Shown piece by piece: positions 43,254-53,355 of a DNA stretch of 64,000 bases. The DNA is taken from NCBI GenBank assembly GCA_963669295.1, contig OY769938.1, forward strand, positions 1,302,001 through 1,366,000. Reading direction: 5' to 3'. This DNA comes from G963669295 sp963669295. GTDB taxonomy: Bacteria > Bacteroidota > Bacteroidia > Flavobacteriales_D > CALLUQ01. A program made the position numbers and the translations under genes. The notes under the pieces are model-generated. The model saw only the letters and a list, made by a program, of their open reading frames with translations. It had not been told where the DNA came from and searched no databases. Each line of letters begins with the position of its first letter. Within the stretch, counting starts at the first letter, position 1.

Positions 43254-46200
43254 ATGTTTAAAGCCATATTTTCGTTCGAATTTAAGGGTTGGTTCAAAAG
43301 GCCTCCATTTTATATTTTCTTCTGCATTTATGTATTGTTGGCATGGTTTGCCACTGCTGCTGCGGGAGGAGTGTTTGGCGGTGCTGCGGGGTTCTCTCGC
43401 GACTACATCAACTCTGCCTATGCTGTAAGTCAGGCGTTGAATGGACTCAACACCGATTTTATCCTGGGCATCATCCTCATTGCCATCATGGCTCCGGCCA
43501 TTTACAAAGATTTTAAGTACAACACCCACCCCCTACTATTCACCAAACCCATCAACAAATTTAGCTATGTGTTTGGCCGTTTTCTAGGCGCCTTTAGCGT
43601 AGCACTCATCGTATTGCTGGGCATTGTAATAGGCCATATGATTGGCTGTGCTACTCCAGGGGTAGACGAAGAGCTGCTGGGTTCGTTCAACCTCATGAAT
43701 TACATTCAGCCCTTCCTCATTTTTGTGGTGCCCAATACATTGCTAATTGGCGCTTTATTCTTTTCGCTGGTTACCTTTACTCGCAACATGATGGCGGGAT
43801 ATGTGGGCTGTATTGTGCTGTTGATTTTTAAAAGCATGGCCAGTGCCATGTTGGCCGACCTCGACAACCAAACCGTGGCCGCCCTGGTCGATCCTTTTGG
43901 CGAACAAGCCTTCAACAATGTGACCCGCTACTGGACCATGGAGGAAAAAAACACGCAATTGGTGCCTTTGAGCGGCTTGTTATTGGGCAACCGCTTGCTG
44001 TGGTTGGGCATTAGTGTGGGCGTTACCTTACTTACCTTTTACCGGTTTAAGTTTGCCCAATTCACATCGCCCATCAAACTATTTGGCAAGAAGAAACAAA
44101 CCGTACAAGCAGCTCCTTCTAAGTTGTTGCACACCCTGGCCGATTTGCCAAAAGTGGCGCAAACCTTTACCACCAAATTTCATCTTAAACAGTTGTTTTA
44201 CCTGGCCAAAAGAGAGATAAGACCCATTACTCGAAGTGTATTTTTTATGATACTTGTAGGGTTGGCCATTGGTAGTGCCATCCTGGTTTCTACCATCTTA
44301 GGATTAATCTATGGCACCAACACCTACCCGGTAACTTACCAAATGTTGCAAATGAGTGGCGCCTTCTTCCAGTTCTTCATGATTATTGTTATTGTGTTTT
44401 ATTCGGGCACACTGATTTGGAAAGAGCGCGATTCGAAAACCGATGAACTGGTGGGCTCCTCACCCGTTCCGAATTGGGTGATTTTTGGTGGCAAGCTATT
44501 GGCACTAATTGGTGTACAAGGCATTTTACTGGTGGTATTGATGCTTACATGTATGGGCATCCAGGCTTACAACGGGTACTATCAATTTGAATTGGATCAA
44601 TACCTCATTACCCTCTTTGGGTTCCGTTGGTTGCACATGGCTATATTTTGTGCGCTGGCCATGGCCATACAGGTCATGACCAACCAAAAAATTGTGGGCT
44701 ACTTTCTCACAGCCATCGTCATCCTGGTGATCCCCAGTATTTATGGCGCCCTGGAATGGAACCACAAACTTTACCAGTTCAACTCATCGGGGCCACAACT
44801 GCCTTATTCCGACATGAATGGTTATGGCCATACCCCACCCATTTACTTCTTATTTAAACTGTACTGGGTGTCGTTTGTATCCTTTTTGATTGTGATTTCG
44901 GGATTGATGTATGTACGCAGCAAAGAACGTGGGTTCAAGTACCGCTTTGGTATGATTAGAAAGCGTACCAATATGCGCAGCAGGTTGGCCATGATAGGTG
45001 CCTTGTTGGTGTTCTTCCTCACCGGTGGATTTATTTATTACAACACCAATGTATTGAACGAATACCGCACCCCTTATGAAGTAGAAGTGGCAACAGCCGA
45101 ATTCGAGAAGAAATACAAAAAGTATGAAAATACGCCTCAGCCACGGGTGGCAGGTGTAAACCTTCATGTAGACATCTTCCCCTACGAGCGAAAAGTAGCC
45201 ATACAGGGGCATTATGTGTTAAAGAACAAAACACAAACCCCCATTGACTCTATCCATATCAACATCTTCAACACCATCGAAATCAACAACATGACCTTCG
45301 ATCGATCGTTTAAAGAAGCGTATGCAAGCAAAGAAGATGGCTATTACATTTTTGCGTTAGATCAACCCCTAACGCCCGGAAGTACAGTACAGTTTGATAT
45401 GGACATTGCTTTTGCAGAAAAAGGGTTTCCCAACAGCGGTACCAACAGCAGCATTGTATACAATGGTACCTTCTTTAACAGCAGCTACCTGCCATCCATT
45501 GGCTACAATGCCTCTTCAGAGTTGATCAATGATAAAGCGCGAAAGGCCCATGATTTACCACCTAAGGAGCGAATGGCAGATGTGAATGACATGCATGCCC
45601 GCCAAAACACCTACATTGCCAACGATGCCGATTGGATCGACTTTGAGGTGGTGGTGAGCACCGTTCCCGATCAAATTGCCATTGCCCCCGGGTACTTGCA
45701 GCGCGAGTGGGAAGATGGTGGTAGAAAATACTACCACTACAAAATGGATTCGAAGATCCTCAATTTCTACTCGTTCTTATCGGCACGCTATGAGGTCACT
45801 AAAGATCAATGGAACGATGTAAACATCGAAATTTTCCATCACGAAGGGCACGATTACAACATCGATCGTATGATTAAAGCCATCAAACAATCGCTGGATT
45901 ATTATACGGCCAACTTCAGTCCTTACCAACACAAACAAGTGCGTATTCTGGAATTTCCGCGCTACGCTACCTTTGCGCAATCGTTTCCCAACACCATTCC
46001 TTTTTCGGAAAGCATAGGGTTTATTGCGAAAGTGGATGATGAAGATCCGTTATCGATTGATTATCCTTATTACGTTACTGCGCATGAAGTAGCACACCAG
46101 TGGTGGGCACACCAGGTAATTGGCGGAAATGTGCAAGGCTCCACCATCCTTTCGGAAACCATGTCGCAATACTCGGCACTTATGGTGATGAAGAAAGAGT

Positions 46201-46934
46201 ATGGCCGACAGCAAATGAAAAAGTTCTTGAAGTACGAAATGGATCAATACCTCATGGGGCGTACCTTCGAATGGAAGAAAGAGCTGCCCCTTATTTTAGT
46301 GGAAAATCAGCAATACATCCATTACAACAAAGGAAGTGTGGTGATGTATGCCTTGCAAGATTACATTGGTGAAGATTCGTTGAATAAAGCATTGAGCCGA
46401 TACATCGATGCAGTAGCATTTCAGGAACCGCCTTACACCAACTCCTATGAGTTTTTAACATACATCCGTGCCGTAACACCCGATAGTTTGCAATACCTGA
46501 TCACCGACATGTTCGAGAAAATCACCTTGTATGAAAACCGGGTACAAGCACTTTCATATACTGAAACAGAAGGAGGAAAGTACAAGGTGGAGCTTACTGT
46601 AGTAAGCAAGAAAACGCAAGCCGACAGCTTGAACAAGCAGCAAAAAATGGAGGTGAATGATTGGATTGACATTGGTGTATTTACTACCGAAGAGGTGGAT
46701 GGAAAAACGAAAGACAAAGAGTTGTACCTGCAAAAACACAAGATTACCGGTGAAGAAACCACGTTGGAAATTATTGTGGATGAAAAACCGGAGAAGGCAG
46801 GCATCGACCCTTACAACATCCTCATCGACAAAACTCCTGACAACAACACCCGTGAGTTTGACTGGAACGGTAAGGCCGAAGAGGAAAGTGCCGAAGATGG
46901 TGGCGGAGGCGTTACCATTACCATTGGCGGATAA
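43254..46934 (+). CDS. ABC permease fused to an M1-family (gluzincin) peptidase
   Basis: 1226 residues. The N-terminal half (about 1-600) has two ABC-2-type permease blocks of about six helices each, separated by a soluble stretch (about 270-320). One more helix (about 580-600) is followed by a large extracytoplasmic domain with an aminopeptidase N-like beta domain and a catalytic domain carrying HEVAH (944-948) and the third zinc ligand in ILSETMSQYSALMV. The exopeptidase motif GAMEN is absent; NTIPFSESIGF stands at its place, so exopeptidase activity is uncertain. The C-terminus is Gly-rich (DGGGGVTITIGG). This fusion type is known in Bacteroidota; its job, perhaps processing an exported peptide, is inferred from architecture. 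Confidence 0.9.
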   Translation: MFKAIFSFEFKGWFKRPPFYIFFCIYVLLAWFATAAAGGVFGGAAGFSRDYINSAYAVSQALNGLNTDFILGIILIAIMAPAIYKDFKYNTHPLLFTKPINKFSYVFGRFLGAFSVALIVLLGIVIGHMIGCATPGVDEELLGSFNLMNYIQPFLIFVVPNTLLIGALFFSLVTFTRNMMAGYVGCIVLLIFKSMASAMLADLDNQTVAALVDPFGEQAFNNVTRYWTMEEKNTQLVPLSGLLLGNRLLWLGISVGVTLLTFYRFKFAQFTSPIKLFGKKKQTVQAAPSKLLHTLADLPKVAQTFTTKFHLKQLFYLAKREIRPITRSVFFMILVGLAIGSAILVSTILGLIYGTNTYPVTYQMLQMSGAFFQFFMIIVIVFYSGTLIWKERDSKTDELVGSSPVPNWVIFGGKLLALIGVQGILLVVLMLTCMGIQAYNGYYQFELDQYLITLFGFRWLHMAIFCALAMAIQVMTNQKIVGYFLTAIVILVIPSIYGALEWNHKLYQFNSSGPQLPYSDMNGYGHTPPIYFLFKLYWVSFVSFLIVISGLMYVRSKERGFKYRFGMIRKRTNMRSRLAMIGALLVFFLTGGFIYYNTNVLNEYRTPYEVEVATAEFEKKYKKYENTPQPRVAGVNLHVDIFPYERKVAIQGHYVLKNKTQTPIDSIHINIFNTIEINNMTFDRSFKEAYASKEDGYYIFALDQPLTPGSTVQFDMDIAFAEKGFPNSGTNSSIVYNGTFFNSSYLPSIGYNASSELINDKARKAHDLPPKERMADVNDMHARQNTYIANDADWIDFEVVVSTVPDQIAIAPGYLQREWEDGGRKYYHYKMDSKILNFYSFLSARYEVTKDQWNDVNIEIFHHEGHDYNIDRMIKAIKQSLDYYTANFSPYQHKQVRILEFPRYATFAQSFPNTIPFSESIGFIAKVDDEDPLSIDYPYYVTAHEVAHQWWAHQVIGGNVQGSTILSETMSQYSALMVMKKEYGRQQMKKFLKYEMDQYLMGRTFEWKKELPLILVENQQYIHYNKGSVVMYALQDYIGEDSLNKALSRYIDAVAFQEPPYTNSYEFLTYIRAVTPDSLQYLITDMFEKITLYENRVQALSYTETEGGKYKVELTVVSKKTQADSLNKQQKMEVNDWIDIGVFTTEEVDGKTKDKELYLQKHKITGEETTLEIIVDEKPEKAGIDPYNILIDKTPDNNTREFDWNGKAEEESAEDGGGGVTITIGG

Positions 46935-46954
46935 GCCTTAAAAAAGCGCATTAA

Positions 46955-47004
46955 AAAACCCCTGGGGTCATCCTGAATTTATTTCAGGATCTCCCAGGGG
47001 TTTT
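46955..47004. terminator. Bidirectional terminator containing a dispersed-repeat-like palindrome
   Basis: A large hairpin: A4/T4 flanks, an 8-bp GC-rich stem (46959-46966 with 46993-47000), a small internal loop, then an 8-bp upper stem (46970-46977 with 46983-46990) with a 5-base loop. It lies between convergent genes ending at 46934 and 47022. The core GTCATCCTGAATTTATTTCA followed by GGATCT resembles, from memory, a palindromic element found in many copies in Bacteroidota genomes. It occurs once in this window. Confidence 0.85.
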
Positions 47005-47021
47005 CTTTTATCTTAATTCAG

Positions 47022-50000
47022 CTATTGCTTGATGATCTTTTGTGTGTTGACCGATTGATCGGTAATGACTTGCAAGTAATAAATGCCTCTTGCTTCGCTG
47101 GCAATGTTCACATTCATGCGATAATCGCCCTGGTTGTTGGTTACTTTTTCTTCCAACACCACCTTGCCCTGAACGTCCATTATCTTCACCATCAGGTCTT
47201 CGCCATTCAATTGAGCAAAGGCAATGGTAAATTGTCCGCTATTAGGGTTCGGGAATACCTCATACTGAATGTTTGAACCTTGATCGGCGATGCCTGTAGA
47301 CACCCCCACCACAAACGTAACGATGGCAGTACAGCCATTGGCATCGGTAACCGTTACATAATACGTACCGGCCGAAAGTCCGCTTAAATCCTCGGTAGTT
47401 TCATTGTTAGGGTTCCACAAGTAGGTGTATGGAGTAGTACCCCCTGTAACAGTGATGTTGATGGCACCATCGCCAGCACCCACAAACGACTCGTCGGTTA
47501 CGGTGCCTGTTACCGCAAGCACTGCTGGTTCCCAAACGGTGACCAGAACCGAAGAAGCACACCCGTTGGCATCGGTTACGGTTGCCGTATACACCCCGGC
47601 ACACAAGCCGGTAGCTGTTGATGTGGTTTGCGTATTCGGATCATCCCACAGGTAAGTGTATGGAGCTGTTCCTCCGCTCGCTACCACTGTAGCTGTTCCA
47701 TCGCAAGCTCCAAAGCAAGAAGCCGGTGTTACTGTAGCTGTTACTGTTGGCCCACCAATGCTATTCACCACTACTGTAGAAGTGCCGGTGCAACCGTTGG
47801 CATCGGTTACCGTAACGGTATAAGTGCCTGCACACAAATTGCCCGCTGTTGGGCCGGTTTGATTGTTCGGGTCATCCCACTGATAAGTATACGGAGAAGC
47901 ACCACCTGAAGCAGTTGCAACAGCTAAGCCATCACATTGCCCGCAGGTAGCATCGTTAGCAGTAGTAAGCACATTCAACGTGCCACCGCTGTTAATTACC
48001 ACGGTATACAGGTTGGTGCAACCATTGGCATCGGTAACATAAACAATGTATACTCCGGCACACAAGCCAGTAGCTGTTTGCGTGGTTTGTGCATTCGGAT
48101 CATCCCACAGATAAGTGTAAGGAGCTGTACCACCAGAAGCAATGGCTGTGGCTGTTCCATCACAGCTGCCAGCACAACTTTCGTCGGTAGTAGTAGCAGT
48201 TACCACGATTCCAGGAGAAGCATTTACGGTTACCACTGCAGTACCTGTACATCCGTTAGCATCAGTTACATTCAAGGTATAAGTACCAGCACATAAATTC
48301 GCACAGGTTAATCCGGTACAACCATTGCTCCAGGTATAAGCATAAGGAGGTGTACCTCCAGTTACTACAGCGGTAGCGCTACCATCGCAAGTACCTGCAC
48401 AGCTTTCATCGGTTGCTATTGCATTTACTGTTAATGCTGATGGTTCGCTAATCGTAACTGTAGCAGTTGCTACACAACCACCGATGTCGGTAACAGTTAC
48501 CGTGTAGGTACCCGCACAAAGATTGCCTTCGGTAGGGCCATTGCCACCACTCGACCAGGAGTACGAATAAGGCGAAGTACCACCAGTAACATCAGCCACT
48601 GCAAATCCATCGCACCCGCCATTACAAGTAACATCACTATAGGTATTGATGGCTACTGTGGGGCCAGACACTGCATTAACTACTTCAGAAAAAGTAGCTG
48701 TACAGCCATTGGCATCAGTTACCACCACAGTAATTAACCCTGCAGGAACACCAATGCCAGTACACTGTGTAGTTTGATTGTTTGGATCATCCCATTGATA
48801 AGTATAAGGTGGAGTACCGCCAGCCACCGTAACACAGGCCGAGCCATTGTCTAAACCACAACTGGCAGCCGTGGTTGAAATTGCTCCAGCCATAGCGGTT
48901 GGCTCAGTAATGGTAGCCGTTGCAACAGTAGTACAACCATTGGCATCAGTAACAGTTACCGTATGTACTCCCGCGCACAAGCCTGTTTCAGTAGCACTTG
49001 TACCACCGGTAGACCACAGGTAGGTGTAGGGCGGTGTACCACCTGTTGCTACAACAGTAGCCGAACCATCACAAACACCATTACAACTGGCATCGGTAGT
49101 GGTTGAAATGGTAGCCACTGGACCACCCAAATCATTAATGGTAACGGAAGTACTGCCCGAACATCCATTGGCATCAGTAACAGTAAGGGTGTAAGTACCT
49201 GCACAAAGGCCTGTTTCATTAGGTGTATTGCCACCACTCGACCACGAAAAGATAAAAGGTGATGCACCACCCGTAACGCTTCCCGTAGCAGTACCATCGC
49301 ACTGCCCACAAGTAGCATCGGTAGAAGTGGCCGATACTGTAATGTTGCTTCCACTATTAATAACCACGGTGTAGATGCCCACACATCCGTTGGCATCGGT
49401 TACGGTTACAATATAAACGCCAGCACATAAGCCCGTTGCTGTTGGCGTAGTTTGTGCCCCCGGGTCATCCCACGAATAGGTATATGGAGGCGTACCGCCA
49501 GTAGCAATCGCAGTGGCAGAACCATCACAACTTCCAGCACAGCTTTCATCAATAAAGGTAGCGGTGGCTACCACTGAGGTAGGTGCATTTACCGTTACCG
49601 TAGCATTGGCAATACAGCCATTGGCGTCGGTAATGGTTACATTATAAGTTCCTGCACAAACGTTGGTGTGTGTTGAACCACCACCAAGGCCACCATCCCA
49701 GGAATATGTGTAAGGAAGTGTGCCTCCGGTAGCTGTCGCTACAACAGTACCATCGCATGTGCCAGCACAACTGGCGTCGGTAGCCGAAGCAGCAGCAAAC
49801 AGTGCAGGAGGTTCATTTACAACAACAGTAGTAATTCCTGTACATCCATTGGCATCGGTTACCGTTACGGTATAGGTGCCCGCACACAAGCCACTTTCGG
49901 TAGGTTGTGTACCACCACTCGACCATGCGTAGGTATAAGGTAGCGTACCACCAGTTGCTGTGGCTACGCCCAGTCCGTCACACACCCCAAAACAGGTAGC

Positions 50001-52310
50001 ATCATTAGCCGTAGCAACAACGGTAACAGCTGTTGGCTCTGTAATGGTTACAGTAGCCGTTTGCGTACAAGCCGCAGCATCGGTAATAGTAACGGTATAG
50101 GTACCGGCACATAAACCAACCGCTGTTTGGGTGGTTTGTGTACCAGGATCATCCCACGAATAAGTATAAGGCGAAGTGCCCCCCGTTGGGGTAACAGTAG
50201 CGGTGCCATCACAAACACCATTACAAGTAACATCGGTGCTGGTAGTAGTAGCAGTAATGTTACATCCACCACTAAATGTTACACAAAAATTATGGGTAGC
50301 TTGTGTACCATAATCGGCAGTAGGCATGGTGACTAAATTGTTGGCCTGATCATCGTCAATCACATAATTTCCGTCTACATTACAAGTACCATATTGCGAG
50401 CCAAACATGCCGTCGCCATACGAATCGTTGATGATAAAATCGTAGCATCCATCTGCCAAACAAAAGTCGGCAGTAAAGGGGCCATCGCCATCGGGTTGTG
50501 CATCGCTATAAGGGCCTCCACTGTATAACGTGGTAGCTCCTGCATCTTGTACCTCCCACGTTACTTCAGAACCCCAGCAATCTACATCCAATGTTAGGGT
50601 AGCTACTGTAGCATTTTGCAATACGGTAAAGTTCGAAAGGTTGGCATCGTTAGAGTTATCGGTATCGGCAGTGCCATTAGGCATGGTAGTAGATGCATTA
50701 AACACATGCGCACCGGCCGTTACCGACATGGCAGGCAAGGTAACATCTACATTGGAGGCAGGCGTTAGGTTGCCTGTCCAGCTATAGGTTTGGTTTGGGC
50801 CACCATCAAGATCGTAGTTAATGGTTACCGACGTAAGGTTGTTTGAACCGTAGTTTCTTAAAGTAACAATTGGTGTAAAGGTAGTGGCATTACATAAGGT
50901 AGTTCCATCGCTGGGGTCTACAATGTTTTGAATGCCTGCATTGTCGGGTGTGCTTGGTGCATTCGGATCGTAGCCATCCCAGGTATCGTTGTTGTTGGAA
51001 GGATCCAGCCAATCTCTTAAACGCTGAGATGAATTGGCACCATCCCACGATACAGAAAAGCGCCCGTACCAATCAGATTGTGTGTTACCACAAGCAGCTC
51101 CACCGCCATGCAGTTGCCCGATGACCCGACCGAAAGGATCAAAAATAGCTGAGCCCGACGACCCTCCTTCGGTGGTCGTGCTGCGCTCCCAGGTTTCAAT
51201 TCTCCAGTGGCTGTTATCGCCAGGAACTGCGGTACCACCATAACTGGTTACCGTAATGGGGTCATCATCAAACGCTAATTTTTTTACATCGCCAGCAGGG
51301 TGGTGAATGCCCACCACTGAATTTTTGATGGCTCCCGTTTTATCCCATCCGGCATAGTACACGTTGTACGCTGCTGGTGGCACGGTATTTAATTCTATCA
51401 ATCCGAAATCAGATTCTGCTCTACGGGCACGTAATACACTGCCGTTCACTACATCATTGGTGCCCGGGTCTTGCGCAGGGTTTTGACAAACAGGGCTGTC
51501 GTAGTTGAACTTAAATACTGCTCCCCCCATGCTTTGTGGGCCACAGTGGTTGGCTGTTAAGAAGTAAGGCGTACCATCGTTGGCCGTATTGTTGACCAGG
51601 GTTCCGGTACACAAGCCACCTCCATTAAGGATGCGTGCTACCGAACGAATTTCATCCCTCCACGGGTCGCCATCGGGGCAAATTACATCCATATTACAGT
51701 TGCCTGATTCGTTTACTTTTGGCATGCCAAAGTACTCGTTGATGTTGCGGTAACCGTGAACCACAGTTCCAATCATCAAGCGTCCCTGCCCCATCACGTT
51801 TTGAGGCTCGAAGTACTCTATGATCATTGATGATCCAGGCACCACTTCTGTTCCCAGCATGTTGTTCACATTGTTGTTGGCATCGGTATAAGCACCTACC
51901 AACTTGGTACGATCGTAGTCGTACGCATGCAAGGTTGCTCCGGGAGGGAGAAAGAAATCGTTAAACACCACATTGATCGATACCGCATTGGGTGAGTTCA
52001 CATGCAAACGCCAAATGCGATCGCCTTTCGGAGTGGTTTCCCACAATCCCGAATTGGCCAGGCTGTAATTAACAGGGTGTTCGTAGCCAAACATCCACGG
52101 ACCGTTGCCGGTAACATAGTTGATGGAGTCGGCTGATTTAATGGCCGGCAAATTAAATGGAGGCATCACCTCAGTCATCAACGCGGCTTGTTTGGTTAGT
52201 TTGTTGCTCCAGCTTAAAGGAGCTCCTAAATTCACCGTTTGGGCAAACGACGAAAATGTTGCACATGCAAACAATGCAAATACAACTGCAGACAATAGCA
52301 GTCTTTTCAT
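47022..52310 (-). CDS. Giant secreted trypsin-like protease with 13 SprB repeats, T9SS type A cargo
   Basis: 1762 residues. A signal peptide (LLLSAVVFALFACATFSSFA) and pre-domain are followed by a trypsin-like domain with the triad in TANHCG (about 255), SDFGLIEL (about 300) and GGSSGSAIF (about 385), resembling lysyl endopeptidase-like proteases. Then come a CARDB-like domain (about 465-560), a beta-rich domain with DSYGDGMFG, 13 SprB repeats (about 675-1685) and a type A sorting domain (VFPNPNSGQFTIAFAQLN) ending QKIIKQ. SprB repeats are typical of the gliding adhesin SprB, so the protein is likely surface-exposed and adhesive as well as proteolytic. It stands alone on the minus strand, after a bidirectional terminator. 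Confidence 0.92.
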   Translation of the reverse strand: MKRLLLSAVVFALFACATFSSFAQTVNLGAPLSWSNKLTKQAALMTEVMPPFNLPAIKSADSINYVTGNGPWMFGYEHPVNYSLANSGLWETTPKGDRIWRLHVNSPNAVSINVVFNDFFLPPGATLHAYDYDRTKLVGAYTDANNNVNNMLGTEVVPGSSMIIEYFEPQNVMGQGRLMIGTVVHGYRNINEYFGMPKVNESGNCNMDVICPDGDPWRDEIRSVARILNGGGLCTGTLVNNTANDGTPYFLTANHCGPQSMGGAVFKFNYDSPVCQNPAQDPGTNDVVNGSVLRARRAESDFGLIELNTVPPAAYNVYYAGWDKTGAIKNSVVGIHHPAGDVKKLAFDDDPITVTSYGGTAVPGDNSHWRIETWERSTTTEGGSSGSAIFDPFGRVIGQLHGGGAACGNTQSDWYGRFSVSWDGANSSQRLRDWLDPSNNNDTWDGYDPNAPSTPDNAGIQNIVDPSDGTTLCNATTFTPIVTLRNYGSNNLTSVTINYDLDGGPNQTYSWTGNLTPASNVDVTLPAMSVTAGAHVFNASTTMPNGTADTDNSNDANLSNFTVLQNATVATLTLDVDCWGSEVTWEVQDAGATTLYSGGPYSDAQPDGDGPFTADFCLADGCYDFIINDSYGDGMFGSQYGTCNVDGNYVIDDDQANNLVTMPTADYGTQATHNFCVTFSGGCNITATTTSTDVTCNGVCDGTATVTPTGGTSPYTYSWDDPGTQTTQTAVGLCAGTYTVTITDAAACTQTATVTITEPTAVTVVATANDATCFGVCDGLGVATATGGTLPYTYAWSSGGTQPTESGLCAGTYTVTVTDANGCTGITTVVVNEPPALFAAASATDASCAGTCDGTVVATATGGTLPYTYSWDGGLGGGSTHTNVCAGTYNVTITDANGCIANATVTVNAPTSVVATATFIDESCAGSCDGSATAIATGGTPPYTYSWDDPGAQTTPTATGLCAGVYIVTVTDANGCVGIYTVVINSGSNITVSATSTDATCGQCDGTATGSVTGGASPFIFSWSSGGNTPNETGLCAGTYTLTVTDANGCSGSTSVTINDLGGPVATISTTTDASCNGVCDGSATVVATGGTPPYTYLWSTGGTSATETGLCAGVHTVTVTDANGCTTVATATITEPTAMAGAISTTAASCGLDNGSACVTVAGGTPPYTYQWDDPNNQTTQCTGIGVPAGLITVVVTDANGCTATFSEVVNAVSGPTVAINTYSDVTCNGGCDGFAVADVTGGTSPYSYSWSSGGNGPTEGNLCAGTYTVTVTDIGGCVATATVTISEPSALTVNAIATDESCAGTCDGSATAVVTGGTPPYAYTWSNGCTGLTCANLCAGTYTLNVTDANGCTGTAVVTVNASPGIVVTATTTDESCAGSCDGTATAIASGGTAPYTYLWDDPNAQTTQTATGLCAGVYIVYVTDANGCTNLYTVVINSGGTLNVLTTANDATCGQCDGLAVATASGGASPYTYQWDDPNNQTGPTAGNLCAGTYTVTVTDANGCTGTSTVVVNSIGGPTVTATVTPASCFGACDGTATVVASGGTAPYTYLWDDPNTQTTSTATGLCAGVYTATVTDANGCASSVLVTVWEPAVLAVTGTVTDESFVGAGDGAINITVTGGTTPYTYLWNPNNETTEDLSGLSAGTYYVTVTDANGCTAIVTFVVGVSTGIADQGSNIQYEVFPNPNSGQFTIAFAQLNGEDLMVKIMDVQGKVVLEEKVTNNQGDYRMNVNIASEARGIYYLQVITDQSVNTQKIIKQ
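47300..50280 (-). repeat. Array of 13 SprB-type repeats with a higher-order duplication
   Basis: Thirteen units of about 76 residues (about 229 bases), each with C..xCDGxA near the start, GG(T/A)xPYTYxW in the middle and CAGTYTVTVTDANGC near the end. Units 3-6 resemble units 9-12 in the same order: DESCAGSCDG with INSG endings, then ATCGQCDG, then GGP(V/T) endings. This suggests duplication of a six-unit block of about 1.37 kb. The last unit has lost three of its four cysteines. Boundaries are approximate. Confidence 0.85.
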
Positions 52311-52427
52311 GGGTTAACAGTTTAGTTGGTTAAGCGTGAGGGAAACTAAAATAAGAAAATTTCCCAATGATAAGACGCAAGCCTCACAAAAGGTTGCCCA
52401 TAAATAAGCTTTCTAAGCATTAAAAAA

Positions 52428-53354
52428 TTACGACGGCATGTCCTGGTGGCGGTAGTTGTTCTCCAACACTTTAAATAAGTGCAGTACGTAGGGGAACAAA
52501 GCGTCCATGGTTTCTGCTGCTCCTTTGGATGATCCAGGCAAGGTAAGAATAAGGGTTTTACCGTTCACCCCTGCCACACTGCGCGACAGCATAGCGTATG
52601 GTGTGCGGTCCTGTCCATAACTTCGAGCAGCCTCTACAATACCAGGAATCTGGCGATCGAGCAGTGGAAGGATTGCTTCGGGAGTAACATCACGGGTAGA
52701 CAGCCCGGTGCCACCAGTGGTAATGATCAGGTTCAAGCCTGCATCGAGATGAGTGTTAACTTTTTGTTGTATGTCGTTCAACTCATCAGGAACAATTGCA
52801 TAATCTTTCACTTCCACCTTCAACGCTTCCAGCTTCTCCTTAATGATGAGCCCGGCTTTGTCTTCTTTATTCCCCGCAGCAATGGAATCGGAGCATACAA
52901 TGACTGCCGCTGTAGGAGGAGTAATAAACTTTGTTTTAAAGCCTGTTTTTCCACCCTTCTTTTGCAACAATTTTATGGCATGAATTTCTACCCCTTTATC
53001 AATGGGCTTCAACATGTCGTACATGGTTAATGCTACTACTGAGGCACCGTGCATGGCCTCTACCTCAACGCCCGTTTTGTAAATGGTTTTTACTTCCATT
53101 TCAATCACAATCTCCAACCCTTCAATGCGGTAGTTAATGCCGGTATACTCTATGGGCAGCGGATGGCAGTCGGGCAATAGGTCGGGCGTTTTCTTTACTC
53201 CCAATAATCCTGCTGCTTTGGCCATTTCAAAAACGTCGCCTTTGGGCACTGTTTTATTCACAATGGCATCTATGGTAGCCTGGTGGCTCACCTTTACTAC
53301 TGCCTGAGCAATGGCCTGGCGCAACGTGTTTTGCTTGTGTGTAATGTCTACCAT
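52428..53354 (-). CDS. moaCB: MoaC-MogA/MoaB fusion of molybdenum cofactor synthesis
   Basis: 308 residues from the start at 53354 (MVDITHKQ); the frame is open to 53408 but that would overlap moaE. Residues 1 to about 155 are MoaC, which converts the MoaA product to cyclic pyranopterin monophosphate; conserved blocks are GLLGVKKTPDLLPDCHPLPI and VEVEAMHGASVVALTMYDML. Residues about 160-308 are the MogA/MoaB adenylyltransferase-type domain (TTGGTGLSTRDVTPEAI, LPGSSKGAAETM). The fusion joins non-consecutive pathway steps. It is the last gene of the moeA-mobA-moaD-moaE-moaCB operon, 1 base after moaE. Confidence 0.94.
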   Translation of the reverse strand: MVDITHKQNTLRQAIAQAVVKVSHQATIDAIVNKTVPKGDVFEMAKAAGLLGVKKTPDLLPDCHPLPIEYTGINYRIEGLEIVIEMEVKTIYKTGVEVEAMHGASVVALTMYDMLKPIDKGVEIHAIKLLQKKGGKTGFKTKFITPPTAAVIVCSDSIAAGNKEDKAGLIIKEKLEALKVEVKDYAIVPDELNDIQQKVNTHLDAGLNLIITTGGTGLSTRDVTPEAILPLLDRQIPGIVEAARSYGQDRTPYAMLSRSVAGVNGKTLILTLPGSSKGAAETMDALFPYVLHLFKVLENNYRHQDMPS

Positions 53355-53355
53355 G

